64,000 nt of DNA. Origin: Pseudomonadota bacterium. GTDB lineage: Bacteria; Pseudomonadota; Gammaproteobacteria; Xanthomonadales; Xanthomonadaceae. A model generated the notes under the pieces. That model saw only the letters and a program-made list of their open reading frames with translations. It did no database searches and was not told the origin of the DNA. The stretch is from positions 1-64,000 of the forward strand of contig JAEWJB010000075.1 in NCBI GenBank assembly GCA_023386795.1. Direction: 5' to 3'. A program made the translations under genes and the position numbers. Shown in pieces: positions 7,522-16,643 of this stretch (position 1 is the first letter of the stretch; every line of letters begins with the position of its first letter).

Positions 7522-10028
7522 TGGGCTTGCAACCTCAAGATGCCGGATTTGACGGAGACGCCCACGCGCACCACCGGTGCGGACACGCCGGCATCGTCGG
7601 TGCTGTCGTTGGCCGCCGAACTGGTGACCACGGTGACCACCGGCGGATCGGGCAGGTCGTAGTCGGTCCCCGTCACCTCCGAAATGATGGAAGGTGGAGG
7701 ATTGGCCCAGTACGGGGCGACCCGCGCGTCATAGTCGGTGGCGGTGAACTCGGTGCCCAAGTCCTCGGTGTAGCGCACCCCGGTCACGATCAGCGTGTGG
7801 ACCTCAACCTGGGTTTCACCCAGCACGGCCATGTCCCCTACCCCGACACCAGCAGGCAGCGCGTCGATCGCGAAAACGCGCGTCTCGCCACCCGCAGCCA
7901 CGACGTTGGCGACAGCCAGTCCACCTCCAGCCTTACGGAACTGCACCCGGTAGGCGGTGCCGTCCACCGTGGTGACGTCGTTGTCCAAAGTGATCGTCGC
8001 GCCGGCGCCGGGCAGGCCGCCGGCGGCGATGGCGCGCACGCGCCCGTAACCTGCGCCCCACTCGGTGACGTCGTTGGGCACCTGCACGCAGTCGCCCCGC
8101 GCCACGCTCAGGCCCGCGATATCGGAGGTCCACTGATAGGTGTTGGGCCGGAACAGCGCCTGGGCGAGGTGGTAGCGCGCCACCTGCCATGCCTGGCGTG
8201 CCCGACAGGTCTGCTCGAGGTTCAGCGTTTCGAATTCGATCGCCGTCGGCGCGCTGGACGGGTTGCCGCGCGCGTCCTTGCCGCGGTAGCTGTAGCCATC
8301 GCGCACCACGACGATCTCGTCGTCCTGCCAGTTCGCGTCCGGGTTCTTGAACTGCACGCGCAGCGCATGCGGCACGCGCGTGAAGGTGCGGGTGGCGCGA
8401 AAGCCCTCGGTCTCCTCGGCGGTGAACACCATCGCCGGCGTCGGGTCATCGCGGTCGAACACCACGCAATACTTGCCGTCACGGTTGCCCAGATCGCCCA
8501 GTGAGCCGGCCAGCACCTTGCGCAGGAGATCCATCACCGTCATCTGCGTGTCCACGACCATACGGCACTCCAATCCGTGGGTCGTGCAGAAGTCGGCGAA
8601 GTCGGCAAAGCTCTGCAGGTCAATCCGCGAGGGCGGTACGCGGCGCGCGACCGCCCTGCAGATGGTCATCAGCCAGTAGGCGTTCCAGGCCGCATTGACG
8701 CTGTACTGCCACGACCAGGTGCCGGTCGCGCGGTTGTAGACCTGGATGGTCTGCTTGACCATGCACGAGAAGGTTTGCAGCGTGCCGGTCAGCTGCTCGG
8801 TGGCCCGGATGCGCAAGTTGAGCTTGCAGGTGCCGGTACTGGACGGCGAGGTGTAGCGGATCGAGCGCAGCGCCAGCCAGGTGGCCGCATCGGCCCACGT
8901 GCGCGAAGTCTGCGCCTTGGTGGCGTAGCGGGTCAGGCGCACCTCGTACTGCCCGCTGGGCACGTCCCAGGACAGTCCCACCGAGAACGGGTCGCGGGTC
9001 TGATCCTTGATCAGGTACAGCCCGGCCGCCGGCCCGAACGCCGGCAACTCGCTACCGCCGGCCACCCAGCTGGAGACCAAGCCCGACAGCCGCGGCGAGG
9101 TGGGCGTGAGCCAGGTGCCCGAGCCGACCGCGCGGTATTCCACCTTCCACACGATCCACATCGGCCACCCCTTCGCCATCGATTCGGCGAAGACCTTCAG
9201 GCCTTGGGGCAGCAGGATGTCGATACCGATCGAATCCACGTTGGGCGCGGTGGTGCGCGTGACTTGGTCGCCGTCCTCGTTCATGGCCGAGGAGACCGAA
9301 TCCTCGGAGACATCGTTGGTATACAGCGTGGCCGGGGTGTCCTCGTCGGAGAGCTCCCAATCCCAGCCGGTGAAGTTCGACAGCGGGTCATCGCCGATCT
9401 TCAGCTGGTCCACGTAAAGCAGCCCATAGCCCAAGTCGAACATGCAGTGCTGGTAGCTGTTCCGGCCCACCATCTCGCTGTAGGGCATGGCGGCGTGGGG
9501 CGGGAAGTAGCGGTGTTCTCCGACGACAAGCGGAACCACGCCCCATGGGTTGATCTGGTTGGAGGATCCGGTGAGCTGGTTCCATTGCTTCTGGTCTGTG
9601 CTGCTGGCATTGGCCGCCGTCGGCACACGGATGAGGGCATTCACTGCGTAGGAGGCAGCGATCACGATGCCCGCGGAAATCGCCTGTCCCGCCGCAGTGC
9701 CCCACCCGGCTGCGCTGGCCGCCGCCTGGCCCCAGCCCGGCGCATAGATCGACACCACAATCATCACCGCCGCCGCGAGCAGCTGGCGGGCGCTGCCGCC
9801 GCCGGCCAAGCCGGTACGCGTGACCACGATGCGCGAGCCCGGCTTGGGGCGCAATCGATCCCACAGCGCCGTCGGGACCTCGTGACCACCCACCCGCACG
9901 ACCAGATCAGGCGACAGCTCCACCCCGCCGGTGGCCTCTGCGAGCATCGCCGCCAGCGTCTGGCCCGGGGCGACATGCACCACGCCAGCCTCGGCGAACT
10001 CATGGGCTTTGATAATCAGGTCGGTCAC
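7518..10028 (-). CDS. Tail tip / host-specificity protein, lambda J-like
   Basis: The 836-residue protein starts at a GTG that overlaps the TGA of the NlpC/P60 gene (GTGA). The N-terminal 100 residues form a small ubiquitin-like part followed by a hydrophobic, alanine- and glycine-rich segment (about residues 95-150). The middle holds 'TGSSNQINPWGVVPLVVGEHRYFPPHAAMP' and 'FTRVPHALRVQFKNPDANWQDDEIVV', typical of the J/tail-tip family that closes the tail and contacts the receptor. Homologues usually continue with fibronectin domains, which here are on the next gene. It should form a trimer at the distal tail end. Confidence 0.85.
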   Translation of the reverse strand: MTDLIIKAHEFAEAGVVHVAPGQTLAAMLAEATGGVELSPDLVVRVGGHEVPTALWDRLRPKPGSRIVVTRTGLAGGGSARQLLAAAVMIVVSIYAPGWGQAAASAAGWGTAAGQAISAGIVIAASYAVNALIRVPTAANASSTDQKQWNQLTGSSNQINPWGVVPLVVGEHRYFPPHAAMPYSEMVGRNSYQHCMFDLGYGLLYVDQLKIGDDPLSNFTGWDWELSDEDTPATLYTNDVSEDSVSSAMNEDGDQVTRTTAPNVDSIGIDILLPQGLKVFAESMAKGWPMWIVWKVEYRAVGSGTWLTPTSPRLSGLVSSWVAGGSELPAFGPAAGLYLIKDQTRDPFSVGLSWDVPSGQYEVRLTRYATKAQTSRTWADAATWLALRSIRYTSPSSTGTCKLNLRIRATEQLTGTLQTFSCMVKQTIQVYNRATGTWSWQYSVNAAWNAYWLMTICRAVARRVPPSRIDLQSFADFADFCTTHGLECRMVVDTQMTVMDLLRKVLAGSLGDLGNRDGKYCVVFDRDDPTPAMVFTAEETEGFRATRTFTRVPHALRVQFKNPDANWQDDEIVVVRDGYSYRGKDARGNPSSAPTAIEFETLNLEQTCRARQAWQVARYHLAQALFRPNTYQWTSDIAGLSVARGDCVQVPNDVTEWGAGYGRVRAIAAGGLPGAGATITLDNDVTTVDGTAYRVQFRKAGGGLAVANVVAAGGETRVFAIDALPAGVGVGDMAVLGETQVEVHTLIVTGVRYTEDLGTEFTATDYDARVAPYWANPPPSIISEVTGTDYDLPDPPVVTVVTSSAANDSTDDAGVSAPVVRVGVSVKSGILRLQAQ

Positions 10029-10357
10029 TCGCGGGTTCCTTGATAGCGGTAGAAGCCCTCGATTCGGGCGGCCCAGTGCGGCGCACTCAGGCGGTCGATC
10101 TGGGAACGCCGGCCCTCCTCCACATGCAGGAAGCGGCCGCCGTCGATGCACACCCCGACATGCGCCGGGCGGCCGGCACGGTTGAACACCACCACATCGA
10201 GCGCCGCCGGCAGCGCCACGCGCGCCCAACCGCCGGCCTCGCCAGGCTGGTCCACCAGCGGCATCGGGATGCCGTGCTCGGCCAGGACCTGGCGCGCCAG
10301 TTCACGGCAGAACTTCTCGCCTTCGTAAGGCACGCCGACAAAGCGCGCGAAGCTCAT
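10025..10357 (-). CDS. NlpC/P60-family tail assembly peptidase, lambda K-like
   Basis: The 110-residue protein is a minimal NlpC/P60 domain. The likely catalytic Cys is in 'EGEKFCRELARQVLAEHGIP' near residue 17, and the catalytic His is in 'GRPAHVGVCI', with a further His in 'GGRFLHV'. In lambda-like phages the corresponding domain (gpK) degrades peptidoglycan during tail maturation or entry. It is coupled by ATGA to the gene before and by GTGA to gene J. The JAB-type metalloprotease half present in gpK is missing here. Confidence 0.8.
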   Translation of the reverse strand: MSFARFVGVPYEGEKFCRELARQVLAEHGIPMPLVDQPGEAGGWARVALPAALDVVVFNRAGRPAHVGVCIDGGRFLHVEEGRRSQIDRLSAPHWAARIEGFYRYQGTRE

Positions 10358-10830
10358 ACGAACAGCCCGGGCGAGTTGCTGGGGGTGTACGCCTGCGCGG
10401 GCACCGCCTGATCAAGGAAGCCCTCGGCATAGCCCAGCGTCAGCACCACCGCCGTTTCGTCCAAGTCGGCCGACAGCACCGAAAAGTCGAACGGCCCCAG
10501 CTCGACGGTATTCGGCGAGCTGGCCAGCACGACCTCGAGCCTGCAGGTCGCGATGCCCTCGTAGTTGCGGATCAGCCTGCCGATGGTGCGGTCGACATTG
10601 TCGATGCGCACCGAGATGGAGCCGTTCCAGTCGGCACCATCCTCCGGCAGCACCGCTTCGAATGCGCACGGCTGGTAGGTGCCGGCGGTGCGCACCACCG
10701 CCACGCTGTCATTGGCGATGCGCAAGGTGGACAGACCGGGGCCGGTGATGCGCAGGCAGGTCACGAAGACCTCGGCCGTCTCGCGCGCCAGCGCGGCAGC
10801 AGCGGCGGCGGTGGAGAGCGTGCGCGGCAT
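10354..10830 (-). CDS. DUF1833-family minor tail protein
   Basis: The 158-residue protein begins MPRTLSTAAAAAALARETAEVF, and 'TCLRITGPGLSTLRIANDSVAVVRTAGTYQPCAFEAVLPED' matches the opening of the DUF1833 phage family. It occupies the gpL position of a lambda tail operon, before the NlpC/P60 gene and J, and is probably a tail tip component. It shares one base with the stop of the large upstream gene and four with the downstream start. Confidence 0.75.
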   Translation of the reverse strand: MPRTLSTAAAAAALARETAEVFVTCLRITGPGLSTLRIANDSVAVVRTAGTYQPCAFEAVLPEDGADWNGSISVRIDNVDRTIGRLIRNYEGIATCRLEVVLASSPNTVELGPFDFSVLSADLDETAVVLTLGYAEGFLDQAVPAQAYTPSNSPGLFV

Positions 10831-13457
10831 CAGGCGATCCTCGCCGACCAGTGGAACTCGCCGGCCGCATCAGCCACGCTGGCCACCGTGAAGCCTTCGC
10901 GGTCCAACACTTCGATGTACAGGTCGGCAGTCGGCCCCACCGCGCTGATCAGCGGCTGCGGCACCTGATTGCAGGGGAATGGAAAGGTGATCGGCACTCC
11001 CACCACACCCTTGCCGCCCATCTCGTTATAGAGCGGGAACAGGCACCAGTAGTAGGTGCCAGACTCGCGCCCGCCGGCGAGCAGGTAGCGGCCGGCGAAG
11101 ATGCAGCAGTCCTCGGTCTCGATCGCGTGCTTGGTGCCGTCGCGCCTGATCGCCCGGTATCGGAACTTCCGGTCGGTGCGGAAGGTGCCGTTCTCCCGGC
11201 AGGAGACCTCGATCACCTCCAGCGCGCTCGACGTGGAGGTGATGCCATAGAACAGCTTGCCGTCATGGAAGGCCATCCCTTGGGAGACGTTGTATTCCTT
11301 GCCGGTGTAGATCTGGTAGACCAGAGCGGTGCCGTTGTATTCGTCGGCGCCCTTCCCCGCCACAAACGTGCCCCACCTCGCGAGGTCCGTGCCCGTCGGG
11401 TCGCTGAAGTCGTTGCTGCCGGTGCCCAGCACCACCTTGAAGATCCGGTGCGGCACGCTGCCTTGCCCGGTCATCATGTAGAGGATGTGGACATCCTCGC
11501 CCCAGCAGCACACCGCACCGCTACCGCCGATTTCCTTGGTGACGGCCCCGCCGCCATCCCGAACGAAGAACTCGATCGATACGCGCGGCGTTCCCACGGG
11601 GTCGTTGAAGTCCAGCAGGACATTGTCGACTGCGTTGTAGCTGCTGGCATTGAGCAGCAGGTCGATGCGCGGAAGGACGCTGGTCGAGCCCTCGCCGTTG
11701 CCCATGCACATCACATCGCTGCGCGGGTCGTAGTCCGCAGTGGCCACGTGCCCGAAGTTGTGGGTCAGGTTGCCGGCGCCGGCGAAACCGCCCTCCAGGT
11801 CCGCCCAGTAGCGGATGATCCCCGCCGTGGTGCTGTGGTCGGCCAGCGACGCGTCGAAGGACCAGACCTTGTCGCGCACGATCGTCAGGCCCTGGGCGCT
11901 GAACTTGCCGTTCACCACGATGCAGCGGCTTTCGGTCATGTCGGCCTGGCTGTCGGCCAGCACGTTCTCCGGCAGCAGGGCGGCCTGCAGCAGCGGAAGC
12001 ATGGCGCCGGCCACGAAGGTGCCGTTCTTGCGCATGAGCAGGGTAACGAACTGCGCCGGGCGCGCAGCATTGTTGTTGATCTTCTGGACGGTGTTGCCGT
12101 CCCAATTCCAGATCAGCACCTCGTTGTCGGCAAACGTCCAGGTCGTGGTGATGGCCGTGCCGACGCCATTGAGCTGCTTGACGTTGGCCCCGTCCCAGCC
12201 AATCGCGAACATGGTCAGCCCGGTGACCGAGACCGTCGCGCCAGACACTGACGCGATGGGCGACGCTGAGCTGCCCTCGCGCGAGAAGGTGATGTGCGAG
12301 TACTTCGTGACCGTGCGGCTATTGAGGGTGTCGAAGCTGCTCTTCAGCGCGTCGTACTTGGTCCGGCCGGTGGTCGCCTCAAAGGAGTTGCGGGTCTGGG
12401 TGAGCGCGCCAACCGTGGCGTGCCCGCCGGTGCGCGAGTTGACCAGCAGCACGTGGGGCGTGGGCTTGTCCGAGTTGTTGCTGTAGACGGCGACTGCATT
12501 ACGCACGAGGTCCCACAGCAGCACCGAGTTGGCCGGCACGCTGAACGCCGTGGGATACGTGCCCGAAGTAAGCGTTTGCACCTGCTTGCCGGTACCGGCG
12601 ACCAGGAACAGCGCGGTGGCGGCGAGGTTCACGGTGACAGCGGTGCCGCCATCGCTGACCAGTCCATCGGTGTACCAAGGCGATAGCACGAGCTGGTACT
12701 CGCGCATGTCGTCGGCCTGGCGGGCGATCACGTCCATCAGCAGACCGGCCACGATCTGGCCCGAGCGCACATAGGCGATCAGCGCGTACTTCGCCGGCCG
12801 CGTGGAGCCGTTGGTGAGTACCTGGAAGGCATTTACCTCCGGATCGAGGTTCCAGACCAGCACCTGGCCGGAGCCGAGCTGGATCGTGGTCTCGCTGGCC
12901 AAGGTCATCGTGTAGAAGTTGGTGACGCCGCTGCCGCGCTTGTCGCGAAGGCCGATCGAGCCGGCCGTGAACACCAGCGCCATCACGCCGCCGCTGACCG
13001 GGTAGGTGCCCTTGAACGTGACGATGCCACTGCCGGTGGCGTTGAGGGTCCAGGCATTAAGCTCCAGCTGCTGGTCGACGTTGGCCCAGTCGGACTTGTC
13101 GGCCATCGTGTCGCCGCGAAGCCACTGCCATGCCGCACCGGTCCAGGTATAGGTGCCGGCGTTGCTCACCGACACGCCACTCACCGGATCAAGGTGCGAG
13201 CCGCCGTCATTGACAACCTGCGCACCCTGCCCTGCAAAGGCACCGGCCACGCCGGACAGTGACGCCCAGGTCGAACGGTAGAGCGTGCTGGTGGTCTGGC
13301 CGGCCACCAGATTGTCGATCTGGCGCTGGGCGCCGGCCGGCGTAGGAAGCAGGCTTGCGTAGCCACTGGCTGACTGCCCCGCACGCACCAGGCGAACGAG
13401 ATCAGTGGGCGTCGGCGTCAGTACACCGAGGTCTCGCTCCTTGATCAGGTCGTTCAT
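10830..13457 (-). CDS. Large tail protein with three internal repeats (candidate receptor-binding protein)
   Basis: The 875-residue protein has no family I can name. After an N-terminal part (1-115) that could anchor to the tail (MNDLIKERDLGVLTPTPTDL), about residues 120-500 hold three copies of a domain of 110-140 residues. Each copy ends in a variant of 'VLxWxxxxNxxxxxxNxxxRP..xxLLxxxRxGxxVAGxL': VLVWNLDPEVNAFQVLTNG, VLLWDLVRNAVAVYSNNSDK and VLIWNWDGNTVQKINNNAAR. The C-terminal 370 residues are rich in aromatic beta strands (VWSFDASL..., IRYWADLEGG, MCMGNGEG) and could be a beta-propeller. It lies between gpM- and gpL-like genes, where extra fibre genes are often inserted. Confidence 0.6.
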   Translation of the reverse strand: MNDLIKERDLGVLTPTPTDLVRLVRAGQSASGYASLLPTPAGAQRQIDNLVAGQTTSTLYRSTWASLSGVAGAFAGQGAQVVNDGGSHLDPVSGVSVSNAGTYTWTGAAWQWLRGDTMADKSDWANVDQQLELNAWTLNATGSGIVTFKGTYPVSGGVMALVFTAGSIGLRDKRGSGVTNFYTMTLASETTIQLGSGQVLVWNLDPEVNAFQVLTNGSTRPAKYALIAYVRSGQIVAGLLMDVIARQADDMREYQLVLSPWYTDGLVSDGGTAVTVNLAATALFLVAGTGKQVQTLTSGTYPTAFSVPANSVLLWDLVRNAVAVYSNNSDKPTPHVLLVNSRTGGHATVGALTQTRNSFEATTGRTKYDALKSSFDTLNSRTVTKYSHITFSREGSSASPIASVSGATVSVTGLTMFAIGWDGANVKQLNGVGTAITTTWTFADNEVLIWNWDGNTVQKINNNAARPAQFVTLLMRKNGTFVAGAMLPLLQAALLPENVLADSQADMTESRCIVVNGKFSAQGLTIVRDKVWSFDASLADHSTTAGIIRYWADLEGGFAGAGNLTHNFGHVATADYDPRSDVMCMGNGEGSTSVLPRIDLLLNASSYNAVDNVLLDFNDPVGTPRVSIEFFVRDGGGAVTKEIGGSGAVCCWGEDVHILYMMTGQGSVPHRIFKVVLGTGSNDFSDPTGTDLARWGTFVAGKGADEYNGTALVYQIYTGKEYNVSQGMAFHDGKLFYGITSTSSALEVIEVSCRENGTFRTDRKFRYRAIRRDGTKHAIETEDCCIFAGRYLLAGGRESGTYYWCLFPLYNEMGGKGVVGVPITFPFPCNQVPQPLISAVGPTADLYIEVLDREGFTVASVADAAGEFHWSARIA

Positions 13458-13891
13458 GTGGTCAGTGCCTCGTCGTCATCGGTGGTCAAGAAGCTCCCGC
13501 CGTCGGTGACGAGCGGGAAGGTGCCTGCGAACGTGCTTTCGATCTGAAGTTCCAGTTCGACCTGATACACATCGTCGACACCGGTATGGGTGGGCTTGGA
13601 CACGAAGGTGTACACGGCCCGCTGATCGGTATCGTGGGGCTTACGGAAATCCCACCACTGAAAGGGCAGCACCCACTTGCACGTGATCGCGTGGAAGTCG
13701 AGCAGCACCTGCAACTGCGCTGGGGTGAGCCACAAAGTACAATTGAAGCGCTCGGGAACGCGGCTGACGCGAAGGCGCGCCTTTTGGGCTCCAGGGAACT
13801 GGGTACGCAGCACGGGGTCGAATGCCGGCGTCCAGCGCATCGAACTCCACTCCGGGCCCGGCAGGCCGACGGGAAAGATCGGATCAGCCAT
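13454..13891 (-). CDS. Minor tail protein, gpM-like position
   Basis: The 145-residue protein (MADPIFPVGLPGPEWSSMRW...) is beta-rich with 'CKWVLPFQWWDFRKPHD' in the middle and an acidic C-terminus. It follows the tape measure gene, whose end it overlaps by eight bases, and overlaps the next gene by ATGA. Position and size fit the tail-tip protein M of lambda-type tails, although direct sequence similarity is not evident by eye. Confidence 0.65.
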   Translation of the reverse strand: MADPIFPVGLPGPEWSSMRWTPAFDPVLRTQFPGAQKARLRVSRVPERFNCTLWLTPAQLQVLLDFHAITCKWVLPFQWWDFRKPHDTDQRAVYTFVSKPTHTGVDDVYQVELELQIESTFAGTFPLVTDGGSFLTTDDDEALTT

Positions 13892-16490
13892 AGCGATTGC
13901 CTCGATTGGGCAGGTTGAAGCGCATGGACGTGGCCTTGGCCGTCTTGCCACCGGCTGCCATGTCGGAGGCCACCAGATCGACCACCCACGTGCCTGCGTC
14001 GAAGCGGGCACCTCGCGAGGTCAGGGCGAGATCGGTCGCGCTACTCTCGTTCTTGATGTTGAGCGACAGGTTGAGACCACCCGCTGCCAGAGGAGCAGCG
14101 GCGCCCACGACACCCCCATTGGCATAGCCGCGATAGCCCAGTCGCATCGCCTCGACCGCGCCCACGCCGCCGGCGCGCGCAACGTCGCGTTGGCTCCAGA
14201 CCACCTCGCCCTTGTGCACCACGCCAGCCGGCTCGTGGACACCGCCAGGGCCCGTCCACCCGCCCTCATCAAAGCCGGTGATCTCCGGTCCCCATGCCTG
14301 GCCTGCCGCGCGCACGAGCGCAGTGAGCCCTTGCTTGGCCTCGATGCGGGCATAGTCCGCCAAGACGGAACGGGTGAAGTCGCTGAAGCTGACCTTCCCG
14401 GTCTGGGTGAACTGTACCCAGATGTCCTCCAAGCCGGTAAAGGCATTTCCCAGCGCGCTCGCGACCTGACCTGCGACGTCAGCGGCCCCGCGCGCGTAGT
14501 TCGCCCACGCCGCCGCGGCCCCGTTAGACCAGTCGGCCTGCGCAGCGTCCATTCGCGCATAGCCCTCTTCGATGATCCGCACGCGCTCGTCGGTGGCGCG
14601 CTGCACGGCGGCGACCTCATCATCGAAATCCTGCTGCGTCAGCTGCCCAGCATTGCGCTGCAAGGTTAGATCGTTGATGCGCTCGGCACGCTCACGCAGT
14701 GCACCGTTGATGCGCTGGGCGACCTCGTACTCACGATCGCCCGAACCCACGCGGGCCACGGCGGCATCCATCTCGGCCTGCAGCGCCGAGGTGCTCGAAT
14801 CCAGCGCCGATTTGTAGCTGGCCAGCGCCGAAGTTCGCGCCTTGACGGCTGCCCCCTCCTGAATCGTCAGCTGCTGCTGCGCGGCGGCCCCCTCAGTGCG
14901 CACCTGGGCAAGCTTGCTCTCCAACGTGGCGATCTGCTGGCCGACAGCCACGGCGTCCTTACCCGAGGCGCTCTGCCTCTGCAGGTAGGCGATCTGCTTC
15001 TGGATCGACGACGCCTCTGCGTCGCTGCCTTGCTGGGTCAGCGTCCGCAGGCGGTCGTAGTACTGCTCGACCGTGATTTCTCGGGCCTGGTACTGCGCCT
15101 GCAGGACGCGCGTATCAGCGTCGCGTTGCGACTTGTCGCGTGCCTCCTGGTCGCGCAGCGCCTGCAGGCCTGCCGAGCGCTCCGCACCGGCCACACCGGA
15201 GGCACCCTTCTTTGCAGCAGCCGCACGCAGCGCTGCCTCGCGCGCGTTCAGCAGCGCGGCATCCTTGACGCCCTGCTTGGTGGCGTCTTCCCGCATCTTC
15301 TTGATCTGGCCTTCCAGGTCCAGCGTCGTCCCGAGCAGCCGATTGGTCTCCTCCCGAAAACGGATCTCGGCCTTTGCCTGGTCACTGTCGACGATCTGGT
15401 TGCCAGCCGCCTGCGTTGCCGCTCCAGCATCAGGACTGACAGTGCCAGGCCCGTAGATGGCCGCCTGCATACCGAAGACAGACGCCACGCTGGGCAGCTT
15501 GAAGTTCCGGAAGAAGTTGGTCAGCGTCGAGGCCGCCTGCTTGGCATCCAGGTCGAGCTGCGCGAAGAAGCTGCCGCTGGCGTCGAACGAATCGCCAATC
15601 GCATTCTTCAGTTCGTGCCAGGCGCCGGTTACCAGACCCAGACTCTCCACCACGTCGTGTGCGCGCTCAATCTGTGCCTGTGCTCGCGCCTCGGTGGCCA
15701 GCGCGGCCGCGCCTTCGACGTCGCCCGCCTCCTGAAGGGCGGCGATACGCTCGAACGTCGCCTGCGTCAGGAACCGCTCGCTCTCGTTGAGCTTGAGGAT
15801 CGCCTGCACTGGATCCTGGGCGATCTCGGCATACTCCGACACCGTGGTCTGGATCGCCTTGCCGGTCGCGTCCTGCATGGCGGCCGCGGCCTCGGCGACC
15901 AGTCGGAAGTTCTCCGCGGCGATCTTGCCGCTTCCCGCGATCTCGGTGAGCGCGGCAGCAGCGTCCGAGCCGCTGACGTTCGGCAGCTCCCCGATCGACT
16001 CGGCCAGATCGTTGAGCTGCTCGGCCGAGACCTCGCCTTGACGGCCGGTCAGGATCAGCGCTTCGTTGAAGCGGTTGATCCGCTGCTCGCCCTGAACGAC
16101 TTCGTAGACCAGCAGTCCCAACGCGGCAGCGCTGACCGTGATGGGATTAACCAAGCCCAGCAGGCCAACACCGATGCCGCGCAGCGCCTCTTTTGTGCTG
16201 CCGAAGCTGTCGCGGATCTGTCCACCCTGCTGCAGCAGTACGGTGAAGAACGGCATGCCGCCCTGCAGGCTGGTCACGATGTCGGTGAACTGCGCCGGTA
16301 GCTGGCGCATGGCCGCGGCAGTTTGCCCAGCAGAAATGCCGAGCTGCTGGATGCTGTTGTTCGCCGGTAGCGGCTTGGCGGCATCCTTGCGCACCTCGCC
16401 CAGCCGACCCTGCAGCACCGCCAGGCCCTGCTTGATGTCATTCAGGTCCGCGCTGATGCGGACGCGCAAGTTGGTGGTCTGGTCGGCCAT
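13884..16490 (-). CDS. Tail tape measure protein
   Basis: The 868-residue protein sets tail length. It starts MADQTTNLRVRISADLNDIKQGL, has a hydrophobic region near residues 110-150 (GIGVGLLGLVNPITVSAAALGLLVYEVV), a long coiled-coil middle (about 390-620, many Gln/Ala/Glu heptads) and the lambda-type C-terminal domain 'GLEDIWVQFTQTGKVSFSDFTRSVLADYARIEAKQGL' near residue 700. Its length would predict a tail of roughly 130 nm if the usual 1.5 Angstrom per residue holds. It follows the chaperone pair, as expected. Confidence 0.92.
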   Translation of the reverse strand: MADQTTNLRVRISADLNDIKQGLAVLQGRLGEVRKDAAKPLPANNSIQQLGISAGQTAAAMRQLPAQFTDIVTSLQGGMPFFTVLLQQGGQIRDSFGSTKEALRGIGVGLLGLVNPITVSAAALGLLVYEVVQGEQRINRFNEALILTGRQGEVSAEQLNDLAESIGELPNVSGSDAAAALTEIAGSGKIAAENFRLVAEAAAAMQDATGKAIQTTVSEYAEIAQDPVQAILKLNESERFLTQATFERIAALQEAGDVEGAAALATEARAQAQIERAHDVVESLGLVTGAWHELKNAIGDSFDASGSFFAQLDLDAKQAASTLTNFFRNFKLPSVASVFGMQAAIYGPGTVSPDAGAATQAAGNQIVDSDQAKAEIRFREETNRLLGTTLDLEGQIKKMREDATKQGVKDAALLNAREAALRAAAAKKGASGVAGAERSAGLQALRDQEARDKSQRDADTRVLQAQYQAREITVEQYYDRLRTLTQQGSDAEASSIQKQIAYLQRQSASGKDAVAVGQQIATLESKLAQVRTEGAAAQQQLTIQEGAAVKARTSALASYKSALDSSTSALQAEMDAAVARVGSGDREYEVAQRINGALRERAERINDLTLQRNAGQLTQQDFDDEVAAVQRATDERVRIIEEGYARMDAAQADWSNGAAAAWANYARGAADVAGQVASALGNAFTGLEDIWVQFTQTGKVSFSDFTRSVLADYARIEAKQGLTALVRAAGQAWGPEITGFDEGGWTGPGGVHEPAGVVHKGEVVWSQRDVARAGGVGAVEAMRLGYRGYANGGVVGAAAPLAAGGLNLSLNIKNESSATDLALTSRGARFDAGTWVVDLVASDMAAGGKTAKATSMRFNLPNRGNRYG

Positions 16491-16643
16491 CTATCGCTGC
16501 AGGGATTGGAGGTACTGCTTCCAGGCGGGAACGTCGGCGCCGAAGGCCATACGAAGCGCGTTGGCCAAGGCGGCTTCTCGCTGGCAGTCATCCCGCGCGG
16601 CCGCCTCAGCGAACGCGCGGGCCTGCGCCAGCGTGTAAGTCAT
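16491..16643 (-). CDS. T-domain of the tail assembly chaperone (probably made as a -1 frameshift GT product)
   Basis: The 50-residue frame (MTYTLAQARAFAEAAARDDC...) starts at an ATG that shares one base with the stop of gene G. The same frame is open 43 codons further upstream, with protein-like sequence (WADLIHFLVARGHQRRDV) overlapping the end of G. A -1 shift at the T7 tract (16772-16778) would fuse 117 codons of G to 93 codons of this frame, giving a GT-like protein of 210 residues. In lambda, GT binds the tape measure through T and recruits tail tube protein. The short ATG-started form may be a by-product. Confidence 0.75.
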   Translation of the reverse strand: MTYTLAQARAFAEAAARDDCQREAALANALRMAFGADVPAWKQYLQSLQR

